Shown piece by piece: positions 33,520 through 40,917 of a stretch of 40,917 nucleotides of DNA (positions are counted from its first letter, which is position 1; every line of letters begins with the position of its first letter). Origin of the DNA: an uncultured Collinsella sp. (GTDB taxonomy: Bacteria; Actinomycetota; Coriobacteriia; Coriobacteriales; Coriobacteriaceae); assembly GCA_934630385.1 (NCBI GenBank), contig CAKTWE010000008.1:1-40917 (forward strand), read 5' to 3'. Made by a program: the position numbers and the translations under genes. The notes beneath the pieces are model-generated. The model ran no database searches. It was not told the DNA's origin and saw only the letters and a list, made by a program, of their open reading frames with translations.

Positions 33520-33588
33520 AAGTTGCGGTGATATAGGGACTGTTTTGAGGCTCCAAAGCGCCAAACAGTCCGTATATCACCGCAACTT
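33520..33588. repeat. Family B palindromic element, copy 3
   Basis: Arms 33520-33545 and 33563-33588 form a 26-bp stem with one mismatch. The outer part is AAGTTGCGGTGATATA and the inner part GGACTGTTT. The loop is 17 nt. It lies 49 nt after the XRE stop codon. Confidence 0.93.
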
Positions 33589-33650
33589 ACAAACAACTGG
33601 GTCAGTTCCGGCACGGAGATTAGCATTGAGCTGACCGCGCGCCAAGAAAA

Positions 33651-33789
33651 GGGCCTATTTACTACGTTTAACTCGAGAGGGCCGACCATACCCGCCTTTT
33701 CCGAAAATTGGCAAGCCCTCTACCTGCGGTTTTATTTCATTATCTTTGTCATGGTCGAGGGTGTGGCAGCAAACGTAGTAGATAGGCCC
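33651..33789. repeat. Long inverted repeat, 19-bp arms around a 101-nt interior
   Basis: GGGCCTATTTACTACGTTT (33651-33669) pairs with AAACGTAGTAGATAGGCCC (33771-33789), with one G-U. Inner CCGACCAT and ATGGTCG can extend the stem. A-run before and T-run after the arms strengthen symmetry. No protein-coding frame is apparent inside. It may be a small MITE-like element or structured RNA. Sequence from 33790 to 33947 holds a 5'-part of a small open frame (ATG 33887, AAAGG upstream) that runs into antisense of the next gene and is not supported. Confidence 0.8.
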
Positions 33790-33947
33790 ATTTTGTGGCA
33801 TACGACCCATTCAAACTCAATCTCGAAGGCTGAAGAAAGCCCTTCATCCACGCCTGTGAGCGAAAACCAAATAGAATGAAAGGCAAATGGAAAAGCTCAT
33901 CGGCCAGTACGTTGAGATGCTGAACGACAGACATCCCCAGCAAAACG

Positions 33948-33989
33948 GGGCAAACGCCGGGCCACCTAATGGTTGTCCGGCGTTTGCCC
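33948..33989. terminator. 13-bp perfect hairpin downstream of the FtsX gene
   Basis: GGGCAAACGCCGG (33948-33960) pairs with CCGGCGTTTGCCC (33977-33989). On the minus strand it is followed by CGTTTTGC, so it could back up termination of the minus-strand operon just after the family A element. Confidence 0.6.
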
Positions 33990-33990
33990 T

Positions 33991-34032
33991 GATAAAACCT
34001 GCCAAAATAAACCTGTCCCTTTTTGGCAGGTT
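33991..34032 (-). repeat. Family A palindromic element, copy 4, abutting a stop codon
   Basis: AACCTGCCAAAA (33996-34007) pairs perfectly with TTTTGGCAGGTT (34021-34032); loop TAAACCTGTCCCT. On the minus strand the permease TAA stop (34033-34031) is part of the stem start, and the element ends in TTTTATC like a terminator. Confidence 0.93.
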
Positions 34033-36796
34033 ACTCGGCGCTCTTGAGGGCGCCGACCATGTCGATCTTATTGAGCGTTCGGTTGGTGGCGAGGTTGACG
34101 ATGATCGTAAAGCCGAAGGAAAGCACCACGGCAAGCACGTAGCTCAGCGGCTCGACTTCGACGTCAAAGTACAATGACGGCATCTGCAGGATGTACGTAA
34201 AGCTCTCGGCCAGCGCACCGCCCAGCGGTACGCCCAGCGCGGCTCCGATCGCCGTGAGGATCAACGTCTCCTTGTTAACGTAGTGATGCACCTCGCCACG
34301 GCGGAAGCCCAGCACCTTGATGGTCGCCAGCTCGCGTTCGCGCTCCGAGATGTTGGTGTTAGACAACGTAAATACCACCACAAACGACAGGCACGCCGCC
34401 ATAAAGGTCACAAGCACCACGACCGAATTGATAATCGTAAAGTTTGCCTCGTAGTTTTCCCAATGCTCGGCCGTACTCGAAATCGTAAGCCAACCGTCAC
34501 TCTTAAGATTCTTGCTAAACGCAATCTGGTCGGCCGACGAACCCTTAAGCAGCACAAAGACGCCGTTAAGGCGTGCACTTCGACCGAACGCACGCTCATA
34601 GGTGCTCTGCGTCATATAAAGCGTGTTGCCCAGATAGTTGAGCGAAATGTCGCTGACTTTGACCTTGGCAACATTGAGCGACGAATCCTGGACGTGAGCC
34701 GTGTCACCCGGCTTGATCCCCAGCACCAGCTGAGAGCTCTTGCTCAAATACACATCCCCGTCACGCAGGGCGAGCGGTTCTTTGGACTCATCCTCCAAGC
34801 GCACGTAATCGCCCAAGTCACCCGTGCGGTCGTCGGGAATCACGATGAGCTGCACGGTCTCGCTCTTACCGCCAAATGTAAAGGTGACGTTGTCGGTCAT
34901 AATCGGCAGCGTCGAAGTCACGGTCACGTTGGAATCCTTGGCTGCACTGCGCTCATCCAACGCCGCGCACGTCTGCGAAAAATCATCGGGGTTGGCGACC
35001 GCCAGCAAATCGTAGCGTGTGATGTGGCCGTACTGCTTGGGCGACAGCGCGACCGACGTATCACGGATGCCCATGCCGCAAATCACAAGCGCCGTGCAGC
35101 CCGCAATGCCAAAGATGGTCATAAAGGCGCGCTTTTTGTAGCGGAACAGGTTGCGTGCAGCGACCTTGTTCAAAAAGCCCATGCGGTGCCAGATAAAGCC
35201 GATGCGCTCGAGCAGAATGCGCGAGCCGGCGCGCGGAGCCTTGGGGCGCATGAGCGAGGCAGGGGTCTCGGCCATCTCGTGGCGGCAGGCGATAATCGTG
35301 GCTCCCACCACGCCCACGGCAAACAGCGCCACCGAGACGATTGAGGACACGATGTCGTACGAAAGTAGCATCTGGGGCAGCGAGTACATGTCGTCGAACA
35401 CCGTAAACAAGAACAGCGGCAGACCCACAAATCCGATGATATTGCCGAGCACGCCACCGATCAGACACGCCCACAGCGAGTAGTCCACATATTTGGACAG
35501 GATACGCCCGCGTGAATAGCCGAGCGCCTTGTACAGGCCAATAAGCGTGCGCTCCTCCTCGACCATGCGGGTGGCGGTGGTGAGGCTGATAAGCACGGCG
35601 ACGATAAAGAAGATGAACGGGAACACCGTGGCGATGGCCTCGATCGAAGAACTATCGCTCTCGACGCTCGAGTAGCTTGCGATATTGCCGCGGTCCTGGA
35701 TGTACCAGGTGCATTCGCCCAGGTCAGAGAGCTCGGCGCGGGCATCGGCAAACTGCTGGTCGGCGGCGGCGCGGCGCTGGTCCAGGTCGGCTTGCGCCTG
35801 CGCACGCTCGTCGCTGCCCTCGGCCATGCGATTGATGTTGTCCTGCTCGATCCCAAAGACCATATTCGCCTGACGCTCGGCCGCGTCCAAGCTCGCCGGT
35901 GTGTCGACCGTCAGCTCCTGAGCGCGCGCCTTCTCACGCTCCTCGCGGATCTTCTCGATATTGCCCTTGACCTCATTGATCTTTGCCGAGTAGGCATCCG
36001 AATAGGAGTTGAGGCTCTTGGCTCCCTCGACGACCACGTGGATCGCGGAATAGGAAGAAGATGTCGCGGCGTCCTCGCTCACATAGAACTTATAGTCCGC
36101 AGTCGAAGCAGCGCGAAAGGCGTTGACCGTCGAGTCGGAGCTCACATCAGTGGGATCGAGGACCTCAGCCGTAATGGTGTAATCGCCCGCGGCAAATTGA
36201 TCCTTGGCGCTTTGGTTCGACGAGCTCGCATCGTTGGCGGCAAAGCTCACCGTATCGCCGATTTTCTTGCCCGAAGCCTTCAAAAAACGTGAGGTCACTG
36301 CCACTTCGCCCGAAGTCTCGGGCAGCTCGCCGCGTACTAGCACCGGTTGGTCAATATTCTCTTTGGAGAGGCTCTGTACGACGACACGCTCGCGCGTCGT
36401 ACCCACGGCGGTATAGGCGGTCTCGGTATAGATGCCCTCGGCCGTCTCGACGCCATCGACCTCTTGGATCGCAGCAAGATCGTCATCGGTCAGACCATAG
36501 GTCGACTGCACGTTGATGTCATAGACATTCTGCTGGTCAAAATAGGCGTCGACCGAATCGCACAAGTCCTCGCACCCCGCTTTGAGGCCGCACATCACGC
36601 TCACGCCGAGCGCGGTGATGACCACGATGGATAAGAAGCGCTTAAGACTGCCTCGGATTGTGCGGTAGATGCCACGGCGAAAAACCGTCGGCACCATATC
36701 GTTTGAGCTTTGGGCGGTGCGGTAGGTCGTAAAATCCTGCTCGCGCTCCGTGTTCTGCGCGTCGCGGCGCTGGCTGTTTTGGCGGTCCTGGTCCAT
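34031..36796 (-). CDS. Large FtsX/MacB-type ABC transporter permease
   Basis: A 921-residue membrane protein. A helix near residues 50-70 follows a cytosolic Arg/Gln-rich head. A large extracytoplasmic region follows, with a charged coiled coil (about 270-360, IEKIREEREKARAQE). The first FtsX core (about 385-515) includes RMVEEERTLIGLYKALGYS; a central helix reads AFMTIFGIAGCTALVICGMG; the second FtsX core (about 790-915) includes ERERELATIKVLGFRRGEV. GTG 36808 overlapping the ATPase stop is an alternative start to ATG 36796. Such permeases work as mechanotransmitters or lipid/peptide extruders, not classical channels. The partner ATPase is directly upstream. Confidence 0.9.
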   Translation of the reverse strand: MDQDRQNSQRRDAQNTEREQDFTTYRTAQSSNDMVPTVFRRGIYRTIRGSLKRFLSIVVITALGVSVMCGLKAGCEDLCDSVDAYFDQQNVYDINVQSTYGLTDDDLAAIQEVDGVETAEGIYTETAYTAVGTTRERVVVQSLSKENIDQPVLVRGELPETSGEVAVTSRFLKASGKKIGDTVSFAANDASSSNQSAKDQFAAGDYTITAEVLDPTDVSSDSTVNAFRAASTADYKFYVSEDAATSSSYSAIHVVVEGAKSLNSYSDAYSAKINEVKGNIEKIREEREKARAQELTVDTPASLDAAERQANMVFGIEQDNINRMAEGSDERAQAQADLDQRRAAADQQFADARAELSDLGECTWYIQDRGNIASYSSVESDSSSIEAIATVFPFIFFIVAVLISLTTATRMVEEERTLIGLYKALGYSRGRILSKYVDYSLWACLIGGVLGNIIGFVGLPLFLFTVFDDMYSLPQMLLSYDIVSSIVSVALFAVGVVGATIIACRHEMAETPASLMRPKAPRAGSRILLERIGFIWHRMGFLNKVAARNLFRYKKRAFMTIFGIAGCTALVICGMGIRDTSVALSPKQYGHITRYDLLAVANPDDFSQTCAALDERSAAKDSNVTVTSTLPIMTDNVTFTFGGKSETVQLIVIPDDRTGDLGDYVRLEDESKEPLALRDGDVYLSKSSQLVLGIKPGDTAHVQDSSLNVAKVKVSDISLNYLGNTLYMTQSTYERAFGRSARLNGVFVLLKGSSADQIAFSKNLKSDGWLTISSTAEHWENYEANFTIINSVVVLVTFMAACLSFVVVFTLSNTNISERERELATIKVLGFRRGEVHHYVNKETLILTAIGAALGVPLGGALAESFTYILQMPSLYFDVEVEPLSYVLAVVLSFGFTIIVNLATNRTLNKIDMVGALKSAE

Positions 36797-36801
36797 GGGC
36801 G

Positions 36802-37503
36802 CTACCACTCGATTGTCTCGATAGGCACGGGATTTTGCTGGACTGTCTCGCTCTCCACGCGGCCGCTCTTAAAGCGGATCAGGCGATCGGCCATGGGCGC
36901 CAGCGCAGAGTTGTGGGTGATGATAATGACCGTAATGCCTTGCTTGCGGCAAGTGTCCTGTAGCAGCTGCAAGATCTGCTTGCCAGTTTTGTAGTCGAGT
37001 GCACCCGTAGGCTCGTCGCACAAAAGCAGCTTGGGGTTCTTGGCCAGCGCGCGGGCGATGGATACGCGCTGCTGCTCGCCGCCCGAAAGCTGCGCCGGAA
37101 AGTTGCCCAGGCGCTCGCCCAGGCCAACCTGACGAAGCGTCTGTTCGGCATCGAGCGAATCAGGGCAGATCTGCGCCGCGAGTTCGACGTTCTCAAGCGC
37201 CGTCAGGTTGGGAACCAGATTGTAGAACTGGAAGACAAAGCCGACGTCGGCGCGGCGGTACTCCACGAGCTGCGCCTCGTTGGCGGAGCTCACGTCGCGC
37301 CCGTCCACCGTCACGGTGCCGGAAGTTGCCGTGTCCATGCCGCCCAAGATGTTGAGCGCCGTGGTTTTACCGGCGCCCGAAGCACCCAGAATGATGGCGA
37401 GCTCGCCGCGCTCGACCGTAAAGCTCGCGCCGTCGAGCGCGTGGATGCGGGCGTCGCCTTCGCCGTATGCTTTGATGACGTCTTTGAATTCGATATAGGC
37501 CAT
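36802..37503 (-). CDS. ABC transporter ATPase (LolD/MacB type)
   Basis: A 233-residue ATPase with Walker [11 protein letters not shown]-loop [20 protein letters not shown], signature LSGGEQQR, Walker [13 protein letters not shown] and H-loop IITHN. The [14 protein letters not shown] block is typical of the LolD/MacB/FtsE group that partners FtsX-type permeases. It ends just before the permease starts, and begins 84 nt after the histidine kinase gene, with a family A element in between. Confidence 0.95.
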   Translation of the reverse strand: MAYIEFKDVIKAYGEGDARIHALDGASFTVERGELAIILGASGAGKTTALNILGGMDTATSGTVTVDGRDVSSANEAQLVEYRRADVGFVFQFYNLVPNLTALENVELAAQICPDSLDAEQTLRQVGLGERLGNFPAQLSGGEQQRVSIARALAKNPKLLLCDEPTGALDYKTGKQILQLLQDTCRKQGITVIIITHNSALAPMADRLIRFKSGRVESETVQQNPVPIETIEW

Positions 37504-37552
37504 CGATTAATTCCCATCTGGTCGGATAACTCTTTAGTATTACCCATTTCCC

Positions 37553-37588
37553 ACCTACCAAAAAGGGACAGGTTTATTTTGGCAGGTT
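37553..37588 (-). repeat. Family A palindromic element, copy 5, abutting a stop codon
   Basis: On the minus strand it reads ACCTGCCAAAATAAACC, then TGTCCCTTTTTGGTAGGT, the same as copies 1 and 2. The kinase TAA stop (37590-37588) overlaps the AAACC that starts the stem. Orientation relative to the gene is opposite to copies 3 and 4. Confidence 0.92.
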
Positions 37589-38967
37589 TAGAAGCGGACG
37601 GTGAAGGCGATCTGATGGTCGTGGCCAGATACGGTAGCGGAGCCGCCATGGGCTTCGGCGATGGCGCGCACGACGGATAGGCCCACACCCGAGCCGCCTG
37701 TCTTGGAACTGCGCGACACATCTGCACGATAGAAGCGGTCGAACAATCGATCCAGGTCGCCCTCGGGCAGCTCGTCTACAGCGTTCGATACGACAAGCTC
37801 GGCCGAGCCTTTGCCCGCACCGCGCGAAACAGCACGCAGGCTCAGCTCGATCACGCTGCCCTCGCTTGCGTAGCGTGTGGCGTTGTCCAGCAGCAACTCA
37901 ACCACCTGCGCCACCGCTGCGGCGTCGGCATGGGCCCGCACGCCGCTCGCAATCGACGTCGACAGACGTTTGCCGCGCGAAACCGCCACCGACTCAAACG
38001 GCGCCGCCGCCTTGTCCACGGCCTCCGAAAGATCGATCGACGCCATGGTAAAGTTGGCAGAGCCCTCGTCCATGCGCGCCAAAAATACCAGACGCTCTGT
38101 AAGCGCCGTCAGTCGCGCCACCTGCTCGTGAATGCTCTGCGTCCACTCGCTCTCGCCGCTTTCAATCTCCTGTACCTCGTTCGCGGCATCGATCACAGCG
38201 AGCGGCGTCTTGATCTCGTGGCTTGCATCGGTAATGAACCGCTTTTGTTTGCTGTAGCTCTCGACCATCGGTCGAATCACGGCGCCCGAGGCGACCGTTA
38301 CAATTGCCAGCACCGCCAGCCAGCCAATGCAGCTGATTGCCACACTCGCGCTCAAAAACGAATGGAAACTTGCAAGCTCGCGCGAACAGTCCACAAACAC
38401 ATAGGTGGTCTTTTCGCCTTGAGCTGTGGTCGTATAGCGGTAGTTACCAGAAAACCCAGAGTTCAGGCCCTTGGAATCCAGCCCCATGGCAATACGGGCG
38501 GCACGCTTGGCGCCCACCGCGGCAATGCGGGCGGTATTGACATCGACCACCTGCCCTTCGACAAGCGTCACCGTAAAGTAGCGCGTGTCGAAGGGGGACT
38601 CCGCCGTCATGCCTTCAAAATGTCCCACGCGAACGCCCGCCCGATAGCCGTCCGCAACCATGCCGGTGCTCGCGTCCCCGCCATTGCCGGGATCGGTCCT
38701 GGACTCGTCTTCCCAATCGATGCCGCCCTTGCCTGCCAGGATATAGTCCAGGCGCGCATCGGCCATTTTACAGACATGCGAATAATTAACGATGTTGATG
38801 CCGGCAATGATGAGCGTGAGTACCACGGTCACAGCACCCATGGCAACCAGGATGAACTTGCGACGCAGGCGGCGGCCCAATGCGTCAGCAGCATTTGCCC
38901 GCCCCGTACTGCTCGAGGCGGCACGAAACTGTTCCGCCATGCGATTACACCACGCGTGTACGCTCAC
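37588..38967 (-). CDS. Sensor histidine kinase
   Basis: A 459-residue membrane kinase. TM1 (FILVAMGAVTVVLTLIIAG) and TM2 (ISCIGWLAVLAIVTVASGAV) enclose an extracytoplasmic domain of about 160 residues. HisKA has the phosphorylated His in ITDASHEIKTPLAVIDAA; the ATP-binding domain has the N-box LLDNATRYA, DRFYRADVSRS and SGVGLSVVRAIAEAHGG. No HAMP is recognised. GTG 38967 is preferred because it overlaps the regulator stop (GTGA) and has a G-rich site upstream; ATG 38940 is the alternative. It pairs with the adjacent response regulator. Confidence 0.93.
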   Translation of the reverse strand: MSVHAWCNRMAEQFRAASSSTGRANAADALGRRLRRKFILVAMGAVTVVLTLIIAGINIVNYSHVCKMADARLDYILAGKGGIDWEDESRTDPGNGGDASTGMVADGYRAGVRVGHFEGMTAESPFDTRYFTVTLVEGQVVDVNTARIAAVGAKRAARIAMGLDSKGLNSGFSGNYRYTTTAQGEKTTYVFVDCSRELASFHSFLSASVAISCIGWLAVLAIVTVASGAVIRPMVESYSKQKRFITDASHEIKTPLAVIDAANEVQEIESGESEWTQSIHEQVARLTALTERLVFLARMDEGSANFTMASIDLSEAVDKAAAPFESVAVSRGKRLSTSIASGVRAHADAAAVAQVVELLLDNATRYASEGSVIELSLRAVSRGAGKGSAELVVSNAVDELPEGDLDRLFDRFYRADVSRSSKTGGSGVGLSVVRAIAEAHGGSATVSGHDHQIAFTVRF

Positions 38968-39653
38968 GCCTGCTCGTCCCCCTCGACAACCTCGAGTGAA
39001 TATCCCTGATTGCGCGATGCGCGGATGGCCACGTTGGCACCCAGCGCCGTCAGCTTTTTGCGCAGGTACGAGATATAGACCCACACCACGTTGGCACCTT
39101 CGGGCGCGTCCTCGCCCCAAACATCGAGCATCAGACGCTCGGTGGGCATGCGCGTGCCGGCGTTGCGCATAAAGAGCTCCATAAGCTGAAACTCACGATT
39201 AGCCAGATGTTCCTCGCCCAAGGGACCTATAAGCGTGCACGATGCCGTGTCGAGGCGCACGTTGCCCACGCTGAGCGTCGTGGCGTCAATTGCCGTCGCG
39301 GCGCGCGTCATGGCACGAATGCGAGCGAGCAGTTCCTTGGCGGCGAACGGCTTAGTCAGGTAATCGTTGGCGCCGGCGTCCAGGCCCTCGACCTTATCGG
39401 ACACCTCGCTTTTTGCCGTAAGCATGATGATGGGCAGGCGTTTGCCGGCCTCACGCGTGCGCTTGAGCACCTCGATGCCGTCCATGCCGAGCATCATGAT
39501 GTCCAGAATCGCGGCGTCATAGTCGTTGGCGAGCAGATACTCGAGCGCCGTCAGACCATCGAGCGCGGTATCGACCTCGTAGTCGCTATGTTGAAGAATC
39601 GCGGTAAGGGCACGAGAGAGGACGGGTTCGTCCTCGGCAAGCATCAGCTTCAT
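38964..39653 (-). CDS. OmpR-family response regulator
   Basis: A 229-residue two-domain regulator. The receiver has acidic AEDE, phospho-acceptor Asp in AAILDIMMLGMDG, Thr in IIMLTAKS and Lys in YLTKPF. The winged-helix domain shows LANREFQLMELFMRN and VWVYISYLRKKL followed by IRASRNQGYSL. It heads a minus-strand operon with kinase, ATPase and permease, suggesting it switches on the transporter in response to an envelope signal. Its promoter carries direct repeats that fit autoregulation. Confidence 0.95.
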   Translation of the reverse strand: MKLMLAEDEPVLSRALTAILQHSDYEVDTALDGLTALEYLLANDYDAAILDIMMLGMDGIEVLKRTREAGKRLPIIMLTAKSEVSDKVEGLDAGANDYLTKPFAAKELLARIRAMTRAATAIDATTLSVGNVRLDTASCTLIGPLGEEHLANREFQLMELFMRNAGTRMPTERLMLDVWGEDAPEGANVVWVYISYLRKKLTALGANVAIRASRNQGYSLEVVEGDEQA

Positions 39654-39685
39654 AATTGTTCCTTTGGCGCATGGCTCTACGGGTT

Positions 39686-39736
39686 TCGATACTGCCGATA
39701 ATAACGCACCGTCAACCGCCTTAGCGCAGCCTTAGC
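39686..39736 (-). promoter_or_regulatory. Response regulator promoter with OmpR-type direct repeat box
   Basis: On the minus strand GCTAAGG (39736-39730), four nt, GCTAAGG (39725-39719) form a direct repeat with an 11-bp step, the spacing usual for OmpR-family dimers. A TTGACG -35 box follows at 39715-39710 and a weak TATCGA -10 at 39691-39686, with an 18-nt spacer. The layout fits activation by the operon's own regulator. Confidence 0.65.
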
Positions 39737-39882
39737 CGCTCAACCTGCGCGTTTTTAAATACGCAGGATATGGCTTAGCCAAACTTAAGGCGCAAATGCC
39801 GAGCGCTTTGACGCATGCCGGGCGCGAAGGAACAGCGACTCGTCCTTTTGCGGCGTCCTAGTTTACGCAAAGTGTTCGAGCG

Positions 39883-40461
39883 CTAGTCCTCGTACGCGCC
39901 CTCAAGCCGCAGCAGCCGCTCCTTGCGGTCGAGGCCACCGGCATATCCGTTGAGCGACCCGTCGGCCGCCACCACGCGATGGCACGGCACGATAATCGAA
40001 ATAGGGTTGCGAGCAACCGCAGCCCCCACCGCACGAGGAGACACAACGGGCGCTTCATTTCCCGGCACACGATGTCGAGCCACAACACGCTGGGCGATCT
40101 CGCCATACGTAGCGACCTCGCCACGCGGAATTGAAAGCAGCTCAAACCAAACCTCACGCTGAAACGCCGTGCCAATCAAATGCAAAGGCGGCGTAAACCG
40201 AGGCTCCTGCCCCGCAAAATAAGCATTCAGCCAAGCCCAAGAACGCTCAAGCACCGAAGAAGCCGCACCATTTGCCGGATTCACCGAAGACATACCGCCA
40301 GCGCCAGAAACCGCATCGGTGCCTTCAACGTGCTCCGTATCTTCTTTGAGCAGCGTAGAGCCAAAGTGCTCCTGTCCCTCAAACCAAAGCCCCGTCAGAC
40401 CGCGGCCATCAGCGGCAAGCAAGATTTCGCCCAAAGGCGAAGCAAACGTCGTCGTGACCAC
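39883..40461 (-). CDS. ogt: Methylated-DNA--protein-cysteine methyltransferase (Ogt/AGT)
   Basis: A 192-residue DNA repair protein that takes O6-alkyl groups from guanine onto its own cysteine. The acceptor is Cys in the canonical IIVPCHRVV, followed by DGSLNGYAGGLDRKERLL. The helix-turn-helix part reads GEVATYGEIAQRVV with FQREVWFELLSIPRG before it. The N-terminal half has a longer acidic/Gly-rich loop (about residues 38-65) than usual. The start ATG 40461 has GGAG upstream. It is a single minus-strand gene; an imperfect CCTGCG/CGCAGG hairpin (39744-39767) lies beyond its stop. Confidence 0.96.
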   Translation of the reverse strand: MVTTTFASPLGEILLAADGRGLTGLWFEGQEHFGSTLLKEDTEHVEGTDAVSGAGGMSSVNPANGAASSVLERSWAWLNAYFAGQEPRFTPPLHLIGTAFQREVWFELLSIPRGEVATYGEIAQRVVARHRVPGNEAPVVSPRAVGAAVARNPISIIVPCHRVVAADGSLNGYAGGLDRKERLLRLEGAYED

Positions 40462-40520
40462 CAGCGGCTCCTTTCAAAACTCCGCAACATAATACCGCGA
40501 ATTGTGCAGACAGCCCCAAT

Positions 40521-40675
40521 CGACCCCAAAGTCACCCAAGGCAGCAGGCGCGACAGCGCCGCAGCTGCCGACCGCGCCCCAAAGTCCCCGCAGGCAGCAG
40601 GCGCAACGCGCCGCAGCTGCCGACCGCGCCCCACAGTCCCCCAAGGCGGCAGGCGCGAAGCGCCGGGGCCGCCGC
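40521..40675. repeat. Three GC-rich tandem repeats of about 50 bp
   Basis: Units start at 40521, 40569 and 40621, each built as CGACC(GCG)CCC, then AGTC, CCCAAGGCAGCAGGCGCG, and ending in GCCGCAGCTGC or a variant. Each unit contains small self-complementary parts (GGCGC/GCGCC). No gene is apparent between 40462 and the window end. Confidence 0.85.
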
Positions 40676-40774
40676 CGGGACCAGGGCCCGCAACAACCAA
40701 GCGCCCCCACATCAGCCCAGCGGCCCCAACCAACAACGGCCCCATCGCAGGCCGCTTACAGCAGCGTCACCGCA

Positions 40775-40904
40775 GGCGGGGGCCGGGCTTAGTTTTCAGA
40801 ACACTCCGCAGACCAGTGTGGCGCCTTGTCCGCGGCTCCGAAGGAGCAGGACAACGCGCCACACATGGTCGAGGACGGTCTGTAAACCAAGCCCGGCCCC
40901 CGCC
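40775..40904. repeat. 130-nt nested palindrome at the window end
   Basis: Outer arms GGCGGGGGCCGGGCTT (40775-40790) and AAGCCCGGCCCCCGCC (40889-40904) are perfectly complementary. A second stem pairs 40811-40831 with 40849-40869 (GACCAGTGTGGCGCC, then TTGTCC) with one mismatch and one bulge, and GCTCC/GGAGC closes the top. CAGACC/GGTCTG offers an alternative pairing. The whole can fold as one long hairpin. It may be a structured RNA or an inverted-repeat element. Confidence 0.9.
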
Positions 40905-40917
40905 GGACAGGTCAACC

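Noticed and set aside
33520..33588. tRNA-like or known ncRNA identity for the family B hairpins
   Set aside because: A simple long stem without cloverleaf or T-loop sequence; no match to a known RNA that I recognise.
33887..34177. Small plus-strand open frame with an AAAGG site
   Set aside because: The frame runs through a hairpin and a family A element and then antisense into the permease gene; only its first 30 codons could be real and nothing supports them.

Overview
The window looks like a chromosomal segment of a high-GC, gut-type Coriobacteriia, most likely Collinsella or a close relative. This is inferred from codon use, compact GC-rich operons, an LPXTG-anchored surface protein with FMN-binding and Tp47-like domains, ECF transporter genes and several families of intergenic palindromes. 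No marker gene such as rRNA is present to prove the genus.

Layout. 1-2.2 kb: the start of an Amt ammonium transporter gene (cut by the window edge), a CmpB-type membrane protein and an HD-domain protein, all on the minus strand. 2.4-4.2 kb: a divergent DXS-family enzyme. 4.2-4.8 kb: an unusual intergenic region with six alternating 16-bp sites spaced about 40 bp apart. 4.8-9.2 kb: a complete polar amino acid ABC importer plus a class I glutamine-amidotransferase-type hydrolase. 9.2-12.5 kb (minus): an HPt protein, a degenerate GGDEF/REC/HD-GYP c-di-GMP protein and an alpha/beta hydrolase. 12.7-15.7 kb: a radical SAM protein, a SEC-C methionine aminopeptidase and a D-2-hydroxyacid dehydrogenase. 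15.7-18.2 kb (minus): a PIN toxin-antitoxin pair and an M18 aminopeptidase.

18.5-29.7 kb is the most interesting region: an apparent extracytosolic flavin electron-transfer locus. It encodes a 1273-aa sortase-anchored protein joining an FMN-binding domain to two Tp47-like regions and three FIVAR domains; a membrane-anchored protein with three FMN-binding domains; a small single-FMN-domain protein; a polytopic 4Fe-4S (NapH-like) protein; ApbE flavin transferase; a NusG-II domain protein; and an ECF transporter compressed into two fusion proteins (Gx-type S component + ATPase, and ATPase + EcfT). The inferred scheme is that the ECF system supplies a flavin, ApbE attaches FMN to the FMN-binding domains, and the iron-sulfur membrane protein passes electrons through them to the cell surface.

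29.8-33.5 kb: a membrane-anchored Ntn amide hydrolase, a phosphofructokinase with a mixed-type donor site, and an XRE regulator with membrane segments. 34-39.7 kb (minus): a response regulator, histidine kinase, ABC ATPase and large FtsX-type permease, probably an envelope-stress or peptide-sensing module, with a recognisable OmpR-type promoter. 39.9-40.5 kb: an Ogt-type DNA alkyltransferase, followed to the window end by GC-rich tandem repeats and a long nested palindrome.

Repeats run through the window. Family A (about 41 bp, five copies) is a hairpin with a CCTGTCCC loop; three copies sit flush with stop codons. Family B (three copies) has AGTTGCGGTGA ends, and two copies bracket the XRE gene. 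Several single long palindromes also occur.
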